Origin: Fallopia convolvulus
Taxonomy: Eukaryota; Streptophyta; Magnoliopsida; Caryophyllales; Polygonaceae
Length of the DNA stretch: 64,000 nucleotides
Reading direction: 5' to 3'
NCBI GenBank assembly: GCA_964016875.1
Contig: OZ024730.1
Location: 35,879,795 to 35,943,794, forward strand
The notes beneath the pieces are model-generated. The model ran no database searches and had not been told where the DNA came from. It worked only from the letters and a program-made list of their open reading frames with translations. A program made the translations under genes and the position numbers. This document shows, piece after piece, positions 22,872 to 32,818 of the stretch; position 1 is the first letter of the stretch; each line of letters starts with the position of its first letter.

Positions 22872-24172
22872 ATATGATAGAGGATATTGTAGAGGTTTTT
22901 ATGGATGATTTTTCTGTTTATGGTTCTTCATTTGATTCTTGTCTTGCTAACCTTGCACGAGTGCTTAAAAGATGTGAAGAAACCAATCTGGTACCGAATT
23001 GGGAAAAGTGTCACTTTATGGTTCAAGAGGGGATAGTACTAGGACACCTTGTCTCTAAAAGAGGGATAGAAGTAGATAAGGCGAAAATTGAGCTTATTGA
23101 AAAACTACCTCCCCCCTCTTCTGTAAGAGACATAAGGAGTTTTTTAGGGCATGCTGGCTTTTACAGGCGATTTATTCAGGATTTTTCTAAGATAGCTAAA
23201 CCTTTGACTAACCTATTAATGAAAGATGTAGTGTTTGAGCTATCTCTAGAATGTCTTGAAGCATTTTACAGGTTAAGAGTTGCCCTTGTGTCCGCCCCCA
23301 TCATGCAGTCCCCAGACTGGACATTACCCTTTGAGATCATGTGCGATGCCAGTGACTATGCAGTTGGCGCAGTTTTAGGGCAACGGAAGGACAAGAAACT
23401 CCACACCATTTACTACGCCAGTAAGACGCTAGATGAGGCGCAGAGTAAGTATACCACAACGGAGAAGGAATTCCTTGCTGTGGTATTTGCCTTTGAAAAA
23501 TTTCGGTCCTATCTTGTTGGATCCAAAGTGATTGTTTATACTGACCATGAGGCCGTTAGATACCTAATGGCTAAAAAAGATGCAAAACCTAGATTGCTTC
23601 GTTGGATGCTCTTACTGCAGGAATTTGATCATGAAATAAGAGACAAAAAGGGAGCAGAAAATCTAGTGGCGGATCACTTGTCCAGGTTGCCAGTTGAGCA
23701 TATCACCGAGTCCAATAATGAAGTTCCGATAAATGATTCCAGACCCTACGAACACCTCCTGCTGAACGAGGTTGAACTTTACAAGACCCTCGTCACCGAC
23801 CCCTTCAGGGTCGTTAACGAGGTGCCGAGGCTGGAAGACACGAATAAAAAGGGAAAATGTTCAGATTGGGTCGACAATCAAGTCAATGAGGTCGTTACTG
23901 AGCTACGGGAGGTCGGTACCGAGGTCAAAATATTATACCCTAGCTCGTTAACGACCCATCCAGGTAAGATTTCTGAACCTAAGTCTTCTCAATTAAAATC
24001 CACCCCCTCTCCTTCTTCAATTTCTTCTTCCTCAATATCAATCCATGCTATTAGAGGGCCAAAAGCTCCTTGGTTTGCGGATTTCGCTAACTATCTTGTA
24101 GGAGGCGTAATTCCCGAGGGCCTTACCCCACAAAAGAAGAAGAAATTTCTCCATGATGTGAAACAATACTAA
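22778..24172 (+). pseudogene. pol: Athila pol, part 2: RT catalytic end and RNase H
   Basis: True coding sequence here begins at about 22866, after the frameshift. It contains the RT catalytic box VEVFMDDFSVYGSSF, the RT thumb/connection (GFYRRFIQDFSKIAKPLTNL) and RNase H (FEIMCDASDYAVGAVLG, TTEKEFLAVVFAFEKFRSYL, VYTDHEAVRYLM, VADHLSRLP). The spacer between RNase H and integrase (about 23700-24050) is low-complexity and again carries TCGTTAACGA copies at 23811 and 23945. The frame ends at an in-frame TAA (24170-24172). The next codons (WDDPYLF) belong to the integrase N-terminus, so this is a point nonsense change. Confidence 0.92.
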
Positions 24173-24187
24173 TGGGACGATCCCTAC

Positions 24188-25360
24188 TTGTTTAAACAAG
24201 GAAGTGATCACCTCTTTAGGCGTTGTATCCCAGAAGAGGAGATTGAAAACGTGATCCGTCAATGTCACACACTGCCAACTGGAGGTCATGCAAAAGGATT
24301 CAAGACTACTGCAAAGATTCTTCAAAGTGGTCTCTATTGGCCCACCATGTTCAAAGATGTGCAAGCTTATGTGACAGCATGTGATGGATGTCAACGCTCA
24401 GGCAACATAACTTGGAGACATGAAAATCCACTAACTGGGATATTAGAAGTTGAGCTATTCGATGTATGGGGCATTGATTTCATGGGACCGTTTCCCGCCT
24501 CAGGACCCTACAAGTACATCTTAGTTGCGGTTGATTATGTTTCCAAGTGGGTGGAGGCTGTTGCTACAAGGACTAACGACGCCAAGACTGTTGCTAAATT
24601 CATCAAGACCAATATTTTCCCCAGATTCGGCGTTCCAAGAGTCCTTATCAGTGATGGTGGCTCCCATTTCATTGAGCGAAGTTTTGAAGCCCTTTTGGCT
24701 AAATATGGGGTATCTCATCGGGTGGCAACACCCTATCACCCCCAAACCAGTGGCCAAGTTGAAGTTTCAAACAGGCAAATAAAGAGCATATTGGAGAGGA
24801 CAGTTTCCCGTTCTAGGAAGGATTGGTCCTCCAAGTTAGATGACGCTCTATGGGCATATAGGACAGCTTACAAGACGCCTCTACGCACCACCCCCTATAA
24901 TCTAGTGTATGGCAAGGCATGTCATTTACCGGTCGAAATGGAGCATAAAGCATTATGGGCTCTCAAGGAGCTCAACATGAACCTCGACACGGCTGGAGCA
25001 AAAAGATTCATGGACTTGCAAGCATTAGAAGAATTGAGGCTGAAGGCGTACGAAAATGCTGAAATCTACAAGGAGCGCACCAAAAGGTGGCATGATCGGA
25101 AATTGGTGCCCAAAACTTACCACATCGGCGATAAGGTACTTCTCTTCAACTCTAGACTCCAATTATTCCCAGGAAAGCTAAGGACACGATGGAGTGGGCC
25201 ATTTGTGGTTCATCACATTTATCCTCACGGAGCAGTAGAGTTGACTGATAACCGAGGCGTCATTTTTAAAGTTAATGGACACCGGTTGAAGAAATTCCAT
25301 GAGCAGCCTGATCCGGATGAAGAGATAAGAGTCACCATGGCTCTCACACCACAAGACTAG
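24188..25360 (+). pseudogene. pol: Athila pol, part 3: integrase
   Basis: This is in the same frame as part 2, downstream of the stop. It has the HHCC zinc domain (CHTLPTGGHAKGF, then ACDGCQRSGN) and the DDE core: D in WGIDFMGPFP, D in VLISDGGSHF and E in TSGQVEVSNRQIK. The C-terminal region ends in a chromatin-proximal basic segment (WSGPFVVHHIYPHGAVEL, FKVNGHRLKKF). The domain itself has no internal lesion over 390 codons. Without the upstream RT frame it could not be made as one polyprotein. Confidence 0.92.
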
Positions 25361-25382
25361 CGAGAGAGCTCGTCGGGCTAAC

Positions 25383-25415
25383 GACGTTAAACATAGCGCT
25401 TATGGGAGGCAACCC
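25383..25415 (+). repeat. Conserved non-coding block after pol
   Basis: The block begins GACGTTAAACATAGCGCT and ends GGGAGGCAACCC. It aligns closely with 59292-59324 in the gag-only element, although the surrounding sequence does not. Its position, just after the last retroelement frame, is the same in both. Confidence 0.8.
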
Positions 25416-25726
25416 GCTTTTTAGAATAGGTTTATTTTATTTTCTTTTTCTTTTTCTTTTTAGATTATTTCTTAGCTTTCTTTTATTTTCCCTTTTTAGT
25501 TTTAAATATGATAGAAATAAGATTTTTGAGCTAAACAAAGATTTCAGGAAAAAAGGGGTTGAAAATTCACTCAAGGAGGCCACGGTGGCTCGTTAACGAC
25601 CCACCCAGGGTCGTTAACGACCCGGTTCAGACGACCCGATTCGTCATAATACGGGGCAGGTAAGTAATTCTAACCTAGTTAATTTTTCTAACCCTAGCCG
25701 CCACCCCCCTCTATCCTTACCGCTCC

Positions 25727-25734
25727 TATAAAAA
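25727..25734 (+). promoter_or_regulatory. Candidate internal TATA box upstream of the ATHILA ORF
   Basis: TATAAAAA in CTCCTATAAAAACCC is followed by about 100 nt of C/T-rich leader, resembling a plant core promoter and 5' UTR. It lies 840 nt upstream of the start codon at 26574. It is a prediction from sequence only. Confidence 0.35.
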
Positions 25735-26573
25735 CCCTTCTACCCCTCCCAAAATTCTACCACAATCTCTCCCACATTCACTCTCAAACCCAAAACTCTC
25801 TCAACCCCTTTCCCTTCTCTCCCACCGAGTCGGAAATCCCACGCTAACGACCACCGGAGACACCATCGATACCGGAGTTCGGAAGCCACCCACCGACGAC
25901 GAGCTCGTTAACCGCCCCGATTCCGACCCTTGTTCTTTTAAATTCTCGGTTCTTCAGTATGATTTCTAAACCCTTGCTTGAGATTGCATGATTGATTATC
26001 TATAGGGTTAAAATTTCATATCTTGAATCATGATTTTTAGGGAGATCGATGAGCATGCTTAAAATCCGTTCTAAAAAAATTCTTGATTGTGCTTAGTTGT
26101 TCATGTTTTCGGTAAGATCATTCATGATAGATTAGCTATTGTAACCCTTTAGTTAAAAAGCAAGAATTTTTCTTGTTCTAAGATCTAAAAATTCGAACTT
26201 TGCATGTCAAAATTCCGGGAAATTTTTAGCATGTTCGGGATGGGTAATTGAGTAAGTATGGGGTGCTTTTACCCAATGAGAGAATTGTGGAGAATAATAG
26301 AAGATTGCATGCTTGATTTGTGCTGAATTAAAGGTAGATTTAATTTCGGAAATTTCTGGTTTTACTCTCGGCGGGTCGTTAACGACCCACCCAAGCTCGT
26401 TAACGACCCTGCACTTCATAAGATGATCGATCCGAGCCCAGACTCGTGAACAACCCAATTGGGTAGTTTATGAATAATTTCGAGGTTAATTTTGAGACCA
26501 AGTATGGGGTCTCATACCTATTATTTTTGAGTGGATCTTATCTTGGAAAATTTTCAATTATTTTGTAGGATCC

Positions 26574-28184
26574 ATGGCTAGTTCAAGCAGACCCGCTACC
26601 CGAGCCCAGAAGAAGAGGAGGAACCACAGGTCTCCATCTCCACCCCGGGTGGACGATGTGATTTTGAGCAGTCAGAGCCAAGTACGGCACTACCGGGATT
26701 TTTTGGAGAAGGACCATTACACCCGATGGTTCTCGAAGTCTAGCGCCGTCTCTACAGGCATCTACACGGATGTCAAGGACGCCTTCATCATCCTTGGGGC
26801 CGCACACTTATTGAAGCAAGAGAGCTTGCCACATTATCCGGCCCTCACATCCGAGTTCTTGGCCACCTTGGAGACCAACTTATCGTCGAATATCTCACCA
26901 GGACGCATTCGGTTCCGGCTCGGTAACGAGGACCGTGACTTCACCATGGCGGAGTTCAATGCAATATTGGAGCTCCCAAACCCGTCTAGAGACTATAGCT
27001 TGAAGGACTACCGAGTGACCCGCACTTGGAGCTACATCACCGGAGAGGTTCAATCCTCCACCGCGGCGCTATCCGGGGCAACCATAGTCAACCCCATCTT
27101 CCGGATTATCTTGAGAGTCCTCGCCGCAACATTTTGGCCGAAGAAGGAGTTGAACCGGTCTACAAGGACAGAGGTCGCTTGCTTTCGCACCATCCTCTTC
27201 GAGGAGCCCGACCCCTTGAATTTGGGGTACGAATGGCTCTACTATATCGAGAAGTCCCACAAGTCCAAGGAGGTGTGGTGTGGCAATTTGGTTAGCCTCT
27301 TGGCTAAAAATCTTGGAGTGGATCTCACCCGCTACACACTGGCCCACGCTCAACTCCTCAACAAGAACTATTGGTATAGTGCCGGGATTTTCGTGCAAGC
27401 CGAGGGAGGCTACAAGGTGAAGGTTCGAGATCAAGTAGTCATTCCTTCCCTCGACATGTACGAGCTACTCTACGTACCGAATTGGTACGAAGTGTGGACG
27501 GGCCAGCCTTACCCATTGGAGCCAAAACAGGAGGATGAGCTCTCGCTTAGGCCATGTCACACCCGATTTGAGCGGGACGATGTGGACGAATATGAAGAAG
27601 AAGATGAGCAAGAGGATACCGAGGTCGTAGGCAATGACACCGAGGAAGCCGACACCGAGGGCGGCACTGAGGAGCTCAACTTTACAGAAGAAGACATGGA
27701 GACGGAGGAATTAGGAGGCCACATCTTCGTCGACGAGCCAACCAGGGTCGTTAACGATCATTTCCAGCCACCTCCCAACACTGTTAACGAGGCAACCAGC
27801 TTCGTTAACGAGGTGCCGCAAGCTCCTGTCGACCCTCCACCAGCTCCTGTCGACCCTCATGCATATGGCTTAATGCCTTACAACCCGGTGATGTATCAAG
27901 ACCATTTCCAGTCTCACTACCCACCACCTCCTCAGCCCGAGTACGCAGGATCGAGCATACCACCACCATGGGCCGAGGATCTTTCTGCACGGATGCAGCA
28001 GCTTCACCTCCAGACCGATCACATTCATCGGAGGATGGATAGATGGGAAACCGTCTACTCCGCTCGCATGTCGATGGAGGACGAGCAGCAACGTCAGAGA
28101 GAGGCGGAGGATGCTGAGTGTTGGAGGACGATGTATGACTTCATGGGGAACTTTGAGCACTACTTTCCTCCACCGAACCGTTGA
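26574..28184 (+). CDS. ATHILA ORF (additional ORF downstream of pol), intact
   Basis: This 536-codon frame has no lesion. It opens with a basic segment (ATRAQKKRRNHRSPSPPR, nuclear-signal like). The conserved plant retrotransposon ORF domain follows (YPALTSEFLATLE, IRFRLGNEDRDFTMAEFNAI, residues 85-140, then WSYITGEV, NKNYWYSAGIFVQAEGGY). The C-terminal third is acidic (DEYEEEDEQEDTE) and then Pro-rich, and includes VVNDH and FVNEVP phrases created by TCGTTAACGA copies. Elements of this lineage carry such an ORF in the env position. No signal peptide or convincing membrane span is visible here, so an envelope role is not supported by this sequence. The acceptor-like sequence TTTTGTAG ends five bases before its ATG. 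Confidence 0.85.
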   Translation: MASSSRPATRAQKKRRNHRSPSPPRVDDVILSSQSQVRHYRDFLEKDHYTRWFSKSSAVSTGIYTDVKDAFIILGAAHLLKQESLPHYPALTSEFLATLETNLSSNISPGRIRFRLGNEDRDFTMAEFNAILELPNPSRDYSLKDYRVTRTWSYITGEVQSSTAALSGATIVNPIFRIILRVLAATFWPKKELNRSTRTEVACFRTILFEEPDPLNLGYEWLYYIEKSHKSKEVWCGNLVSLLAKNLGVDLTRYTLAHAQLLNKNYWYSAGIFVQAEGGYKVKVRDQVVIPSLDMYELLYVPNWYEVWTGQPYPLEPKQEDELSLRPCHTRFERDDVDEYEEEDEQEDTEVVGNDTEEADTEGGTEELNFTEEDMETEELGGHIFVDEPTRVVNDHFQPPPNTVNEATSFVNEVPQAPVDPPPAPVDPHAYGLMPYNPVMYQDHFQSHYPPPPQPEYAGSSIPPPWAEDLSARMQQLHLQTDHIHRRMDRWETVYSARMSMEDEQQRQREAEDAECWRTMYDFMGNFEHYFPPPNR

Positions 28185-29879
28185 TCAAGCTCAAGATGAA
28201 GTTTCCTTTCCTTGTTTCCACTTTTGTAAGTTTTATGTCTTTCTTTTTCTTTGTAATTTTTGTTTTCTTTTCTATTTCTTTTCCCTCTTCTTCTTATTTT
28301 TCTTACAGTGGGGACACTGTAATTTTAAGTATGGGGTGGGAGAAAGTAGAACAATTATGTCCTAGGTATTTTTGTGTAGTTGTTATTTCTTTTAAATTGA
28401 AAAAAATAAATTCGAAAAAAACCAAAAAAATTTGAAAAATTTGAAAAATCCAAACAGAGTTTAGAATTGATAGATATCCCTTCTTAAAAGTTCTATGATA
28501 GCAATCACTAGTTTAAATCATATAATTCCTTGCAAATATGTCTTTGACAGTATAGCCGGATTCTTAAAAATTGAAATTATTGTTTTTAGAAGAGAATAAC
28601 ATTAGATGAAATTGAGCACATATATACTTTATAGCATAGATGATGCAATCTAACAAAACCTACCTTGTGAGAAATTTTTGGCCTTATAGGGAGAACATTT
28701 AAAAATCCCTCTTCTTTTTTTTTGTGTGATTTATTCTCCTTATGCATATTATCTCTTGGAATTGTGATGGTTATCTATTTCTTGAGACCCTTATAAGATT
28801 TTTAGTTCATTACTTGTGAAGATCATATGATAGAGAACTTATTTTTATGAGCCCTATTATCCCCTATCTACCTTTACATTATTCCTTCTTTTGATAACCA
28901 ATTCTGGCCTGAAACCTTTTATTTTTAGCTCCACAAAAATTATTCCCTAGCCGAGATAAGCTTGACCCTATCCGGGAATTAGGACTTAGATTGGAGAGGT
29001 AAAGTCTTGTGTTTTGTTGAAAAGAAAAGAGTTTCTATTTGCTTGAATTAAAGGGTATTTGGGAAGGGTAGATTTGGAAGTCTCCTGTTATTTCATGTAA
29101 GAAAGGTCTCTTGATAAAAAGATGCACAATTAAAGTTTAAAGGGAAGAAATGTATACAGTGGATCGTTAACGACCCAGATGTGGGTTCGTTAACGAGGCA
29201 GCGAGAGAAAAAAAAAAGAGGAGAAAAGAAAAGAAAAAAGAAAAAAAGAGAAAGAAAGAGGAATAATTGAAGTGTATTTGTGTTTAAAGATAATATCGAG
29301 AGATTCTTTTATTTTTGGTTATGAGACTTTCTAGGATGATAAAGGGTGAGTGAAAATAAAGTGTGCATAAAGAAGAGTGAGTTTGGTTATCTTATATGAA
29401 AAGTTTTGATGTTATGTGTGAGTTTTTAGGAGTCTTTGATTCCCGGATATTATTAGCACCACATGACCAAAATATTTCCATGCCCTATTGTCTTTACCAA
29501 GCCCCATTACAACCCGGCCGAATGGAAGCTTCTTTGAAGTTTTTCATTGAGCCTAAGTTCTCTTGATGATTCTTTGCTTGTTTTGACAAATCTTGGGTGG
29601 AGAGTATTGGTGATATAAGTTCCAATTTCTATGAGTTTTTGTATATAGGATGAGTTGAGAGTTGTTATTCTAAGCCCAAACACTTGAGAGTTGAGTGAAA
29701 CACATTATATCCCTTGAGAGGTTGGATTGTATTATTTTATGTCTATTTAAGTGCATATATGTATGAGGATGTTAATAGTCTTTTGCTATAATTTTTCTTA
29801 TGTGTAGATGTTGCTTTTTTGAAGATGGCTATGTCTTAATAAGCATGATTTGTTTTGGTTTTGGTTAGTATCTTGTTTA
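28185..29879 (+). other. Athila 3' non-coding region
   Basis: No gene is seen in this stretch. It holds T-rich runs, GGGGACACTGTAATTTTAAGTATGGG-type purine-rich phrases near 28310, a polypurine run (29205-29262) and two exact TCGTTAACGA copies (29164 and 29187). Long 3' non-coding regions are usual in Athila elements. Confidence 0.6.
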
Positions 29880-29916
29880 TTGCTTGAGGACAAGCAAGTC
29901 TAAGTATGGGGTATTT
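29880..29916 (+). repeat. Inverted repeat and polypurine tract before the Athila 3' LTR
   Basis: TTGCTTGAGGACAAGCAA (29880-29897) is a perfect 7-bp stem with loop AGGA. AAGTATGGGGTATTT (29902-29916) directly precedes the 3' LTR and serves as the polypurine tract region. The same arrangement is seen at 60860-60898. Confidence 0.75.
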
Positions 29917-31414
29917 TGATGTTCGCATTTTTGGTATAGTTTTTGATAGGTTTTCTTTTCTTATTAGGTTTAGTTTTGTCTAGTTTAGGTTTAGTTTTGA
30001 GTATTTTTAGTTAGTTTTGCATAAATCTATGAAAAGAGTGGAATCTACGCTATTTTGTGTATTTTGCAGGTTTTAGCGAGAAAAGGAGCTAAAAGGAGCT
30101 AAATTTGGAGCATCACAGTGAAGGACGAGAGAGTGCGAGATTTAAAAAGTCAAGGCTCAAGAATACGAGAGGAGGTGTTGAAGAAAACAAAACCCCAGGC
30201 TCGTTAACGAGGCTGTGAAGGGTCGTTAACGAGGCCACGAAGAGAAAGATTTCGGAGTATTATTTTCACCGATCCTGAGCGGGAATTTATTTCCGTATCG
30301 TTTGAGTATCTTTTTAGAATCTTTATGGGTTATTAGAATATGTATTTTAGGGTTTAATATCTTTCTAGATTTTGTTTCTATCTTTTTAGGAAAGTTTTTA
30401 TCTTTTAGCCTTTTTAGTTTTTTTTAGGATTTTCTAGTATAAATACCCTTCTATCTAGCATAGAAAAGAGGGGACTTAATTTTGGAGTAGAATTTTAGAG
30501 CTAGTTTTGGAGGAGATTTGAAGGAAGGCCGAAGGAGAGAGAACCGGATCGGAAGTCGGTACGAGGTTCGGTAACGACGGTTTCCGAGGTTCGTTGATCG
30601 AGTTTGTGGTTCGGTGATTGTTTTGTTTTGGTTTCCTTCTGAATCTCTGTAAGACGATATTTTTGTTATTAATTTAAGTTTGAGTTTTGTTTCAATGTTT
30701 GTTTTTATTGAAGTTTTTAGTTTCTTAATCATGAGTAGTGAGTAGTCTATTTTTCTAGGGTCGGGGTTAAACCCGACATAGTTGAGCATGTTTGATGAGT
30801 AAGATAGTGTGTTGAATGCCTTTTATCTTTATTGAGATTGTTTGTTGTGCTTAATACCGAAACGGGAGTTGAGGTAATTTGAGTTTTAACTTGATTGAAA
30901 GAGAAAGTTAGTAACTTGAAGGTTGATATTGTTTGAAAACGAAAGTTTCAAGCTTTAGATCCAAAACAAGCAATTGAGTGAGTTAGTTTATGAAAATAGA
31001 TTAATTTACTTGTTAAGTCAATGAAAGTTGATGACTCTATCTATTTAAAGGCATGATCTTATCTTCTTACGAATTCTTATGCTTGGCTATGTTGTGGTGT
31101 CCCTTATCCTAGATTTTTGTTTTAATTGAATTATTTCTGATAAATCTTCGTTGCTGAATACTTGCTTCGGTACCGAGTATTAATTAGAATTTTATTAGGT
31201 CGTTAACTGGTATTTTTGTGTTCGGTGGTTCGGTAACGATCCTGACAAGGTCGTTAACGAGGCATCTCGTGAGTGATTGTGTTTGAATTTATTTGATTTT
31301 TATTAGATTGATAGACAAACAACCTTGCTTCCTGTGGAACGATCCTCACTCCACTGTACTCAGCGGGGTCTTGACTTACAAATTTATTTGTTGGCCGAGA
31401 ATACCCTCTCAACA
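29917..31414 (+). repeat. Athila 3' LTR
   Basis: It begins TGATGTTCGCATTTTTGG and ends CTCTCAACA, a near-identical copy of 17834-19352. Differences include a 12-base direct duplication (about 30084-30099), a shorter T-rich segment near 30253 and 30390, and about 15 point changes. The TATA box is at 30438-30445. Exact TCGTTAACGA copies lie at 30201, 30223 and 31251. Confidence 0.95.
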
Positions 31415-31419
31415 CATAA
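31415..31419 (+). repeat. Target site duplication CATAA, right copy
   Basis: It matches 17829-17833 exactly, and copia gag sequence resumes immediately after it. Confidence 0.9.
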
Positions 31420-32168
31420 CAGGTTTAAAAAGAAGCAATCTGATTATGTTGTTGGCAAGAAACTTGTTCACCAGAAGGCCTTACACAAGAAGGGACAAAA
31501 CTCCAATAAAGGTGGAAATTTTGAAAAATTCCAAGGAGGTATCTTTTGTGTGCGGAAAACCCGAACACAGAGATGTGCAGTGCCACCACCGAAACGACCC
31601 CAAGAAGAACGAATCTAATCCCAAACAAGACAAATGTCATGTGAATCTGACAGAAAAGGACTTAGTTGTTGTGATCTCCGAGGTGAACATGGTTGACCTA
31701 ATTGTGTGGATGGTCGACACTGGAGCAACACGTCATTTTTGCGCCAACAAAGAGCTCATGTTAGAGTTTGAACCCGTTGGAGATGGCGAGCGGGTCTTCA
31801 TGGGAAACTCCAGCACAATTGTAGTGCTCAGTATAGGGAAAATTCTTCTTAAGTTATTTTCTGGCCAAAAGTTATGTTTGATCAATGTGTTGTTTGTGCC
31901 TTCTTTGCGCAAGAATTTAATTTTGGGGGGTTTATTGATGAAAGCAGGTTTTAGGCTCCTCTTCGATGGAGGAAAACTAGTGATATCTAAAAATGGTGAA
32001 TTTGTGGGTAAGGGCTTCATGACTGCTAATGGCCTGATCATGCTTGAATTTGTTATTGTTGAGATGAATAAGAATGCATTAACTTCTGCTTACTTGACTG
32101 AGTCACTTGATTTATGGCATGCGAAATTAGGACATGTGAATGTGAATGCGATTGAACATTTGCATTAA
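31420..32168 (+). pseudogene. Copia pol part 1: zinc knuckle, protease and start of integrase
   Basis: This continues the copia gag interrupted at 17828. The basic end of gag leads to a zinc knuckle in which the first Cys is replaced (SFVCGKPEHRDVQC). The protease has VDTGATRHFC, and the GAG-pre-integrase region LWHAKLGHVNVNAIEHL ends at a stop at 32168. At least one frameshift lies between the gag tail and the knuckle (about 31540). It is inactive. Confidence 0.88.
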
Positions 32169-32818
32169 TGTGATTTAATTCCTAATTTAAATATGAATGC
32201 TCATAAAAAAGCGATGTTTATACCGAGGCTATGTTTACAAGAAAGCCTTTTAAACCTGTAACTGAACGAAAATCAGACTTATTAGAATTGGTGCATTCTG
32301 ATTTGGTTGATTTTAAAACTACTGAAAGTAGAGATGGAAAAAGGTACTACATCACTTTAGTGGATGACTTTTATGGATGACTTTTATATGTATACCAAAG
32401 TTTATTTCTTGAGAACAAAAGAAAAAGTTGAAAGAGCTTTTTTGGTATATAAAGTTAAAAATCAATAGACAGTAAGATAAAATGACTTAGGTCTGATAAA
32501 GGAGGAGAATATGGAACTGATTCTCTTAAAAAATTCTATGAATAAAATGTCATTATTCATGAGACAATAACTCCTTATACTCCACAACAGAATGTCATAG
32601 TTGAAAAAAAAACGACTTTAAAAGAAATGATGAACTCCATGCTTATTAGTTTTGGTTTGCAAGACAATATGTGGGGTGAGACTGTTTTGTCTGCTAATCA
32701 TATTTTGAATAGAGTACTTCATTAAAAACTAGATGCAACCCCTTATGAGTTATGGAAGGGCTATACACCAAATCTGTCTTACCTGAAAGGGGGGTGTTTA
32801 GCTAAGGTTGCTTGTCTT
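32169..32818 (+). pseudogene. Copia integrase, heavily decayed
   Basis: Translations in shifting frames give recognisable integrase phrases (DKGGEYGTDSLKKFYE, ITPYTPQQN) among many stops. A local duplication of about 18 bp (GGATGACTTTTATGGATGA, near 32362-32392) breaks the frame. No continuous frame survives. Confidence 0.75.

Larger units (their letters stand above)
25361..26568 (+). other. Athila spacer between pol and the ATHILA ORF, with candidate promoter and splice sites
   Basis: The spacer contains a short block (25383-25415) conserved in the element at 55050-62467, four exact TCGTTAACGA copies (25590, 25611, 26376, 26397), a TATA box (25727-25734) followed by a pyrimidine-rich leader, strong donor words (CAG|GTAAGT at 25657-25664 and CG|GTAAGA at about 26111) and a polypyrimidine-AG acceptor ending at 26568, five bases before the next start codon. 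These suggest separate expression of the downstream ORF. Confidence 0.5.
17834..31414 (+). mobile_element. Athila-type LTR retrotransposon, 13.6 kb, complete with both LTRs
   Basis: The order is 5' LTR, tRNA-Asp primer site, gag, protease-RT-RNase H-integrase, a long spacer, an additional ATHILA ORF, a long 3' non-coding region, a terminal inverted repeat with polypurine tract, and 3' LTR. CATAA flanks both ends. The integration site is inside copia gag. The two LTRs (1519 and 1498 bp) differ by roughly 15-16 substitutions and a few small indels by eye, so the insertion is young. Coding damage is limited to an in-frame stop in gag, a one-base deletion in RT and an in-frame stop before integrase. 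The copy is therefore not autonomous as it stands. Confidence 0.92.

Noticed and set aside
22860..22875. Programmed frameshift in the RT of the Athila element
   Set aside because: The break is inside the RT fold just before the catalytic box, not between domains, and is explained by loss of one T in a T run.
26574..28184. Retroviral envelope protein
   Set aside because: No signal peptide, transmembrane segment or cleavage motif is visible. The domain matches the ATHILA ORF, whose role is unknown.
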